Shown piece after piece: positions 58,641 through 64,000 of a DNA stretch of 64,000 nucleotides (position 1 is the stretch's first letter; each line of letters opens with the position of its first letter). The stretch is from Lumbricus terrestris. Taxonomy: Eukaryota; Annelida; Clitellata; Crassiclitellata; Lumbricidae. Made by a program: the position numbers and the translations under genes. The notes beneath the pieces were generated by a model. The model searched no databases. It saw only the letters and a program-made list of their open reading frames with translations, and was not told where the DNA came from. The stretch is taken from the NCBI GenBank assembly GCA_949752735.1, contig OX457047.1, positions 13,605,334 to 13,669,333 on the forward strand. The letters run 5' to 3'.

Positions 58641-59960
58641 TAGGCAGCTATGGCCAATGAACTGCTGCATGGGAAGGCACGAGGTACTCGGTGCATGGCA
58701 GGCATACAGGCAGGCAGGCAGGCAAGCGGTTGCAAAACGAACGAAATTGTAGGAAGAGAGAAATACGGATGGACAGATGGAAGAGAGGAAGAAGAGAAGA
58801 AAGAAGAAAGGACTGGCGGCTGATCTAAACGATAGGAGGGCACATGGGGGAAAACGGAAGGATTGACGGAACACACCCCAGCGACTGGTTAATACTGTAT
58901 GACCCTCGTAAACGGCTGACAACGCGACAACGCTGCAGGGCCGCAGTGTGCGCCGCCGCTCCAACCGCCGCCGCCGCCACCACCGCACGGCTATTTCCTC
59001 CATATCGCCACCAAGTCGATCGGGGCTTTGAATTGGTTACACGGCGGCGTAGATTAGAATAAGTTTGCATCTATTTGCGTAGATTTTCTATATATCTGGA
59101 AAATGGCGCTGCACTGGAGTAGATGCAAACATAGGCGTACGAGGCGGGGGTCCAGCGGGGGCAAATGCCCCCCCCCCGAATTTCGGGCAAGTCTGTTTTT
59201 CGGGCAAGCAGACCGGGAAATGACTAAATGACTAAAAAGAGGTCGTCAACTTTTTTCTTGGAGGAAAAAGTAGTATTTTCCACGAGATTTCAGGATTTAT
59301 TTTCGGGCAGAAGTTAAATCTTTGCATCTGGATGCAAACGTCCAAAGCCGACATATTTGGCTTTACAGACATGTCATATGCTACAATATGCAGTCTTGTA
59401 ACTCTTGTTGTCAAGACCTGAAAACTGAAAACCATGCTAGAACAGGACTTTGAACCTTAAGGTCAAAACCACGATTATTTTATCTTATTCACACTAAACA
59501 ACTCTAAGACACAAATTTAAAAAGAACAAGATGGGAAAAATAGGGACGAAAACGATGTTGAAGAAGAAGTGGAAGAAGAAGAAGAGGAAGAAGAAGAAGA
59601 AAGAAGAAGAAGAAGAAGAAGAAGAAGAAGAAAGAAGAGCGAAACGTGTAGTAGGTTCTCTTTCCAATGACTGGTGTGAGTTGAAGGAGCCAATGAATTT
59701 GTCTCCGCTGATCATTTCCCGTTGATGGAAGAAATAGTTTAATCTTAATTTCGGTGATTGGTCTTATATATTATCTGCCCAGGCGGACGATATAGGCCAT
59801 CACTGTCATTATGAATACTATAGGGTAGTATAGGCATAAGTGCATAACCAAACTTTTCACCCCTCCCCTTTTCTATCGTCGCCTGTTGTTAACTTGCAAA
59901 CTTGGTTCGCATATCACATGTCGGGTAGCTACGTTAAGCGCCTTCGTGACGGTGACGCTA
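58641..59960. other. Non-coding stretch with repeat fragments
   Basis: It includes a GCCGCC-rich patch at 58960-58985, the solo end of a GCAAATGCC-type DNA element at 59131-59220 and a GAAGAA run at 59564-59638. No gene is recognised. Confidence 0.45.
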
Positions 59961-60116
59961 TTACAAGGCGCTATATAAATTTCATATGCAAGCATACATA
60001 CATACATGCATATTACATACATACATAATACATACATACATACATACATCATACATACATACATACATACATACATACATACATACATACATACATACAT
60101 ACATACATACATACAT

Positions 60117-60147
<31 letters not shown>

Positions 60148-60221
60148 TACACACACATACATACATACATACATACATACATACATACATACATACATAC
60201 ATACATACATACATACATACA
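59960..60221 (+). repeat. LINE/SINE tail leading into (CATA)n
   Basis: CAAGGCGCTATATAAATTTC, a typical tail of the local retroelements, runs directly into GCAAGCATACATACATACAT and about 215 bp of CATA units with a short CACACA patch near 60132-60155. Confidence 0.85.
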
Positions 60222-60238
60222 CGGTGGTGTAATGGTGG

Positions 60239-60455
60239 CGTGGTGGTGTAGTGGTGGCGTCGTTGCCTTGAAGCCGGAAGGTTCGAGGTTCGAATCCACC
60301 TCAAGTCGCCGCGTAGGGACCTTGGGCAAGTCCTTCACTCGCAACTGCTCAGCACTTCGGCGTGAAACTCCGATGCAGTGCCCGCTCTGTAGTCGGGAGC
60401 GCCTCTGAGTAGCGAGCTTGAAGGGGCGCTATAACAAGTGCGCATACAAGCAAAC
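60239..60455 (+). mobile_element. tRNA-derived SINE, plus copy
   Basis: It has an A-box-like TGGTGTAGTGG (60244-60254) and a B-box GGTTCGAATCC (60288-60298) with pol III spacing. A conserved middle contains GTCGCCGCGTAGGGACCTTG. The tail GCGCCTCTGAGTAGCGAGCT and TGAAGGGGCGCTATAACAAG equals the local LINE 3' end. The head (GGTGGTGTAATGGTGGCG) is duplicated at 60223. It ends in (CAAA)n then (CATA)n. Confidence 0.85.
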
Positions 60456-60738
60456 AAACAAACAAACAAACAAACAAACATACATACATACATACATACA
60501 TACATACATGCATGCATGCATGCATGCATGCATGCATGCATACATACATACATACATACATACATACATACATACATACATACATACATACATACATACA
60601 TACATACATACATACATACATACATACATACATACATACATACATACATACATACATACATACATACATACATACATACATACATACATACATACATACA
60701 TACATACATGCATACATACATGCATACATGCATACATG
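60448..60738 (+). repeat. (CAAA)n-(CATA)n-(CATG)n tract after the SINE
   Basis: Begins as six CAAA units, changes to CATA, includes eight CATG units at 60510-60541, then about 190 bp of CATA. All long frames here are Tyr/Ile/His/Thr or Met/Tyr/Val/Cys repeat translations. Confidence 0.95.
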
Positions 60739-60739
60739 G

Positions 60740-61499
60740 ACCGGTCCGCTACACAGTGAGTCATCTACGTTTGCTTGCATGAGGGGACGAGGCCGAGAAA
60801 TATACGGCGACTTATAGGTATCTGTCACGTCGACACTGCTGGCAATTTGACCAGCTGCATAATTTACTTATTGTTGGTGAAGTATAGATCGACTGTAGCA
60901 AATAAATTCTGATTGAGAATTCTGACTGGATCCTCTGTTCTGTCCAAACCTAAATGACTTCAAATGTTACATTCAGTGCATGGAATACCCTACGGCAGCT
61001 CAGCTGTGCCCCTATTTACTTACTTACACACTTCAACAGTGTGACATATATGCTCATATCTGTAGAGATCGCATGTTGTACATAGACTCATAGAGGGCAC
61101 CTCTGCAAGTTCTTGGACATACTATTATATACATGTAGGGTTTGTCGTTGTTTTGCATATTGATTCATCAGCCGCCGCCACCGCCGCCTTATTGATCTGG
61201 CATTGGGGAAATGTAAATGTACTTTCCATGCCTACCAGTTGATTAGCTTCATTAATATGCAAACAAGGAGATGAGGAACCAGGCAGGAGTCGACTGCAGA
61301 GGGTGATCTTAGTAACTGTTCTCGTGCATGAAAATAGCCATAGACTGGCGTATAGAATAATAATTATTGTATACGTATCGCCTTTCATTTTCCTAATAAA
61401 TAAAAAAACTGGCCAGAAAATGATTGGCTGGCAAGCAGTGAACTCTTTGGGATATTATATATACATAAATAAATATATAAAATTATATATATATATGCA
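60740..61499. other. Non-coding stretch, nothing recognised
   Basis: No transposon end, exon or tandem repeat was seen apart from a GCCGCC patch near 61173-61188 and TA-rich sequence at 61455-61497. Confidence 0.45.
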
Positions 61500-61502
61500 T
61501 GA

Positions 61503-61678
61503 CATGTATGTATGTACTTATGTATGTATGTACTTATGTATGTATTGTATGTATGTATGTATGTATGTATGTATGTATGTATGTATGTATGTATGTATGT
61601 ATGTATGTATGTATGTATGTATGTATGTATGTATGTATGTATGTATGTATGTATGTATGTATGTATGTATGTATGTAC
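61503..61678 (+). repeat. (TATG)n microsatellite
   Basis: About 44 TATG units, imperfect at the left edge (GTACTTATG) and uniform afterwards. It precedes the reverse-oriented SINE by about 80 bp. Confidence 0.95.
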
Positions 61679-61759
61679 ATGCAAAAGTTAAATGAACGAA
61701 GGAGAAAGCAACAAGAGGAAGACAAAGAGATGAGATTTGACAAGGAAAGAGAAAAGTTT

Positions 61760-61989
61760 GCTTGTTTGTTTGTATGTGCACTTGTCATAGCATCCTTTCA
61801 ATCTCCCTACTCAGAGGCGCTCCGGACTGCAGAGCGGACACTGCATAGGAGTTGCAAGTCGAAGCCCTGAGCAATTGCGAGTAAAGGACCTGCCGATGGT
61901 CCCTACGCGGCGACTTGAGGTGGATTCGAACCTGCAACCCTTCGGCTGCAAGGCGACGAACATAGCCTACTCACTACACCACCGCGCCC
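61760..61989 (-). mobile_element. tRNA-derived SINE, minus copy
   Basis: On the minus strand it begins GGGCGCGGTGGTGTAGTGAG and carries the B-box GGTTCGAATCC (61932-61922). It continues through AAGTCGCCGCGTAGGGACCA and ends GCCTCTGAGTAGGGAGATTG with a (CAAA)-type tail at 61760-61775. It is full length, with the same head as the interrupted copy at 13482. Confidence 0.87.
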
Positions 61990-62028
61990 AGCAGTGGAGC
62001 GAAAGCGTTGGAAGGAAGGGAGGGAAGA

Positions 62029-62034
62029 GGAGAG

Positions 62035-62087
<53 letters not shown>

Positions 62088-62125
62088 TACAGAGACAGAG
62101 AGAGAGAGAGTGTGTGTGTGTGTGT
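62029..62125 (+). repeat. Compound microsatellite (GA)n-(CAGA)n-(GT)n
   Basis: GA units, then seven CAGA units at about 62056-62086, more GA, then GTGTGTGTGT. Confidence 0.92.
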
Positions 62126-62409
62126 ACGGAATAAAAATAGAGGGAAATTAAGATTGGAAAGAGTGGAACCTAAGACATAAAGAGAATTGAATCTAGGTGT
62201 GCAGTAGCCTATATTCGTTTAATGAGAAAGAAGAGGCTGACACACCGCAACCTGGCAGGTCTATATATGTTGAGACAGACAGAAATATAATAAGCTTACT
62301 AAGAGAAACTAAGAGTATAAGGGGTTAAAGGGGAGCAATCATAAATTGGAATTGAATTGAATTGTAAGTTATGCTTTGGTAATACATGTTATAGTTGTAA
62401 AGAACCGGT

Positions 62410-62855
62410 GTCGGAGTGGCAGGGGAGGAGTAACAGGAGGAGAAGGAGAAGCAGGAGCAGGGGCAGGAGTAGGAGCAAGAGGAGGGGTAGGAGCAGGAGC
62501 AGGAGCAGGAGGAGCAGAAGCAGGAGCAGGGGCAGGAGTAGGAGTAAGAGGATGGGTAGGAGCAGGAGCAGGGGCAGGAGCAGAAGTAAGACGAGGGGAA
62601 GGAGGAGAAGGAGACGGAGGAGCAGGGGCAGGAGCAGGAGTAAGAGAAGGGTAGGAGGAGGAGCAGGAGGAGCAGGAGCAGGGGCAGGGGAGGAGTAGGA
62701 GTTAGAAAAGGGGTAGAAGCAGGAGGAGCAGGAGGAGCAGGAGCAGGGGAGGAGTAGGAGTAAGAGGAGGAGTAGCAGGAGGAGAAGGAGGAGCAGGAGC
62801 AGGGGCAGGAGTAGCAGGAGGGGTAGGAGTAAGAGGAGGAGGAGGAGGAGTAGAA
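62410..62855 (+). repeat. Purine-rich (GGAGCA)n-like repeat
   Basis: About 445 bp of degenerate GGAGCAGGAGCAGGGGCAGG and GGAGTAGGAGTAAGAGGAGG units. Long frames on both strands (Arg/Ser, Gly/Ala, Cys/Ser/Tyr) are by-products of this purine tract. Confidence 0.93.
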
Positions 62856-63227
62856 CGAGGAGTGAATCTCAATCGTGGTCACTTGACTGGGTCTCATTTG
62901 GTCGATGCTGGGCATTTTTGAGGATAATCCTTTAGATAGCAGGTGCACTGCAGTTGGCAAAGACGTATACAGGCCGTAGGACGAATCCCACGGGGGACAT
63001 CCAGGAGGAGGATGTGGAGGAGGAGAGGAGGAGGCATATACATCGCTTCATTGGCGGTTCATTCGCTGGTGTAGCGAAGACGCGGTCGGCGGGCTGTGAC
63101 CGATGATATAGCGCCCATAAATGTTTTAGCAAAAAACGGCGGCGGTGGCAGCGGCTGCGCAGAAGTGAACTGAGTTGGTCGACGAGGAATCGAAGCCGGA
63201 AGCCTCGCTGCTCGTTCCGTTCGGTCA

Positions 63228-63289
<62 letters not shown>

Positions 63290-63407
63290 CGTTCCTCCTC
63301 CTCTATTAATGTATATACGCTGCGGAACCTCTATCGACCCAGTCGGCGAGACCAAGGAATTTATGTCGCTGCATGTCTCGCTTTCTTTCTACTTCTGAGT
63401 TTCACAA

Positions 63408-63438
<31 letters not shown>

Positions 63439-64000
63439 CCCTACCCTCTCCCTCCCCTCTCCCTATCCTTCTCCTTCTCCCATCCCTCTCTCCCTCTCTC
63501 CCTCGCTCGCTCCCTCCCTCCGTCCCTCCCTCCGTCCCTCCCTCCGTCCCTCCCTCCGTCCCTCCCTCCCTCTCTTCCTTCCTCCCTCTCTCTGATCGTC
63601 GGGGGGGATTAAATGCCGGGGCATTTAGGAATACGCGTATACAACCTTCGTCGAAAGTGTTGTGAACCGCCAGTGATTCAATCTTTTTCCGTCTTATTAT
63701 TTTGCCAGATGAAGATCGACTTAAATTGATCAGATCCTCTGTGCTAATTGAAAGTCAGTCAGTTTAGACGTTTCGGACTATACAGACTTACAGAGGATTA
63801 GCAAATAAACAGACCAATCAGACGAAATAGTCCAAAGGCTCAAGGAGCCAATGAGTGAATCGGTTACTATGCGCACTACTTTCAAGCGCGCGGTGCAATA
63901 TTTATGTGGCGCTGCATCATAAACAATGTTCCGTGTGTGGAATTCGATACTCGATTCCCCAAAAAGCAGAGAAGCAGAATAAAAGCCATGGATCGTGGAA
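62856..64000. other. GC-rich right end, no supported gene
   Basis: It contains the GCT run at 63229-63288, (CTGT)n at 63407-63437 and a CCCT/CCCTCCGT tract to about 63595. An ATG at 63989 (context GCCATGGATCG) could begin a gene beyond the window, but nothing supports that yet. Confidence 0.4.
63229..63288 (+). repeat. (GCT)20 trinucleotide repeat
   Basis: Twenty perfect GCT units. On the minus strand a frame reads 19 Gln within a 98-codon ORF (63059-63355). No domain supports that ORF as a real protein. Confidence 0.95.

Noticed and set aside
60239..60310. Possible tRNA gene (A and B boxes)
   Set aside because: It cannot form a full cloverleaf in my reading, is followed by a LINE-type tail, and recurs at 61760-61989; it is a SINE head.
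59986..61788. Many long ORFs of Tyr/Ile/His/Thr or Met/Tyr/Val/Cys
   Set aside because: Translations of (CATA)n and (TATG)n tracts, whose tetranucleotide period keeps most frames open on both strands.
62325..62960. 211-codon minus-strand Cys/Ser/Tyr ORF
   Set aside because: Product of the degenerate GGAGCA/GGAGTA purine repeat; no signal or domain structure beyond composition.

Overview
The window is nuclear DNA of an animal. Genes are split by long introns with GT-AG junctions, coding density is very low, and the rest is dense with DNA transposons, non-LTR retrotransposon remnants, a tRNA-type SINE and microsatellites. Two conserved metazoan genes place it in Metazoa. The repeat mix (many hAT-type elements, a MULE with a FLYWCH finger, CR1/L2-like LINE ends) looks like a marine invertebrate, but the species cannot be read from the sequence.

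Genes. Two genes lie head to head around 32.6-36.7 kb. On the minus strand are the first three coding exons (32612 down to 25886) of a Ste20-family kinase of the MAP4K4/TNIK/MINK1/misshapen group; the remaining exons were not found and are probably beyond the left end. On the plus strand is a complete sirtuin 7 gene (36670-48836, nine coding exons, 1009 residues when joined). Its last exon carries a C-terminal extension of several hundred residues before the conserved terminal GWFG and basic motif. A further 5' exon near 34578 is possible.

Transposons. 7593-8025: hAT-type MITE. 8034-11045: MULE with an intact-looking two-exon transposase and terminal inverted repeats made of short TCATTTCGTCG arrays. 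11181-12867: hAT-type element split by a palindromic Tc1/mariner-like element (11433-12633). 13496-14738: inverted-repeat element with a 35-bp minisatellite core, inserted in a SINE. 15668-16815 and 23785-24609: hAT-type elements. 18473-20390: an element enclosing a second copy of the first MITE. 34857-35506: foldback element inside a LINE tail. Smaller MITEs lie at 2563, 34008, 43956, 46282, 50951, 54180 and 57524. Most have exact or near-exact target-site duplications that I could read directly.

Right part. From about 50 kb onward there is no gene I can support. It holds LINE 3' ends, RTE-like LINE fragments, two SINE copies and very long microsatellites ((GA)n, (CT)n, (CATA)n, (GAT)n, a 20-unit GCT run). 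Nearly all long ORFs there are simple repeats being translated.

Most unusual: an 80-bp inverted copy of SIRT7 exon 7 inside the following intron; five tandem copies of the SIRT7 exon 1/intron 1 junction; three copies of the same 8-bp target site shared by the adjacent MITE and MULE; and the size of the SIRT7 C-terminal extension.
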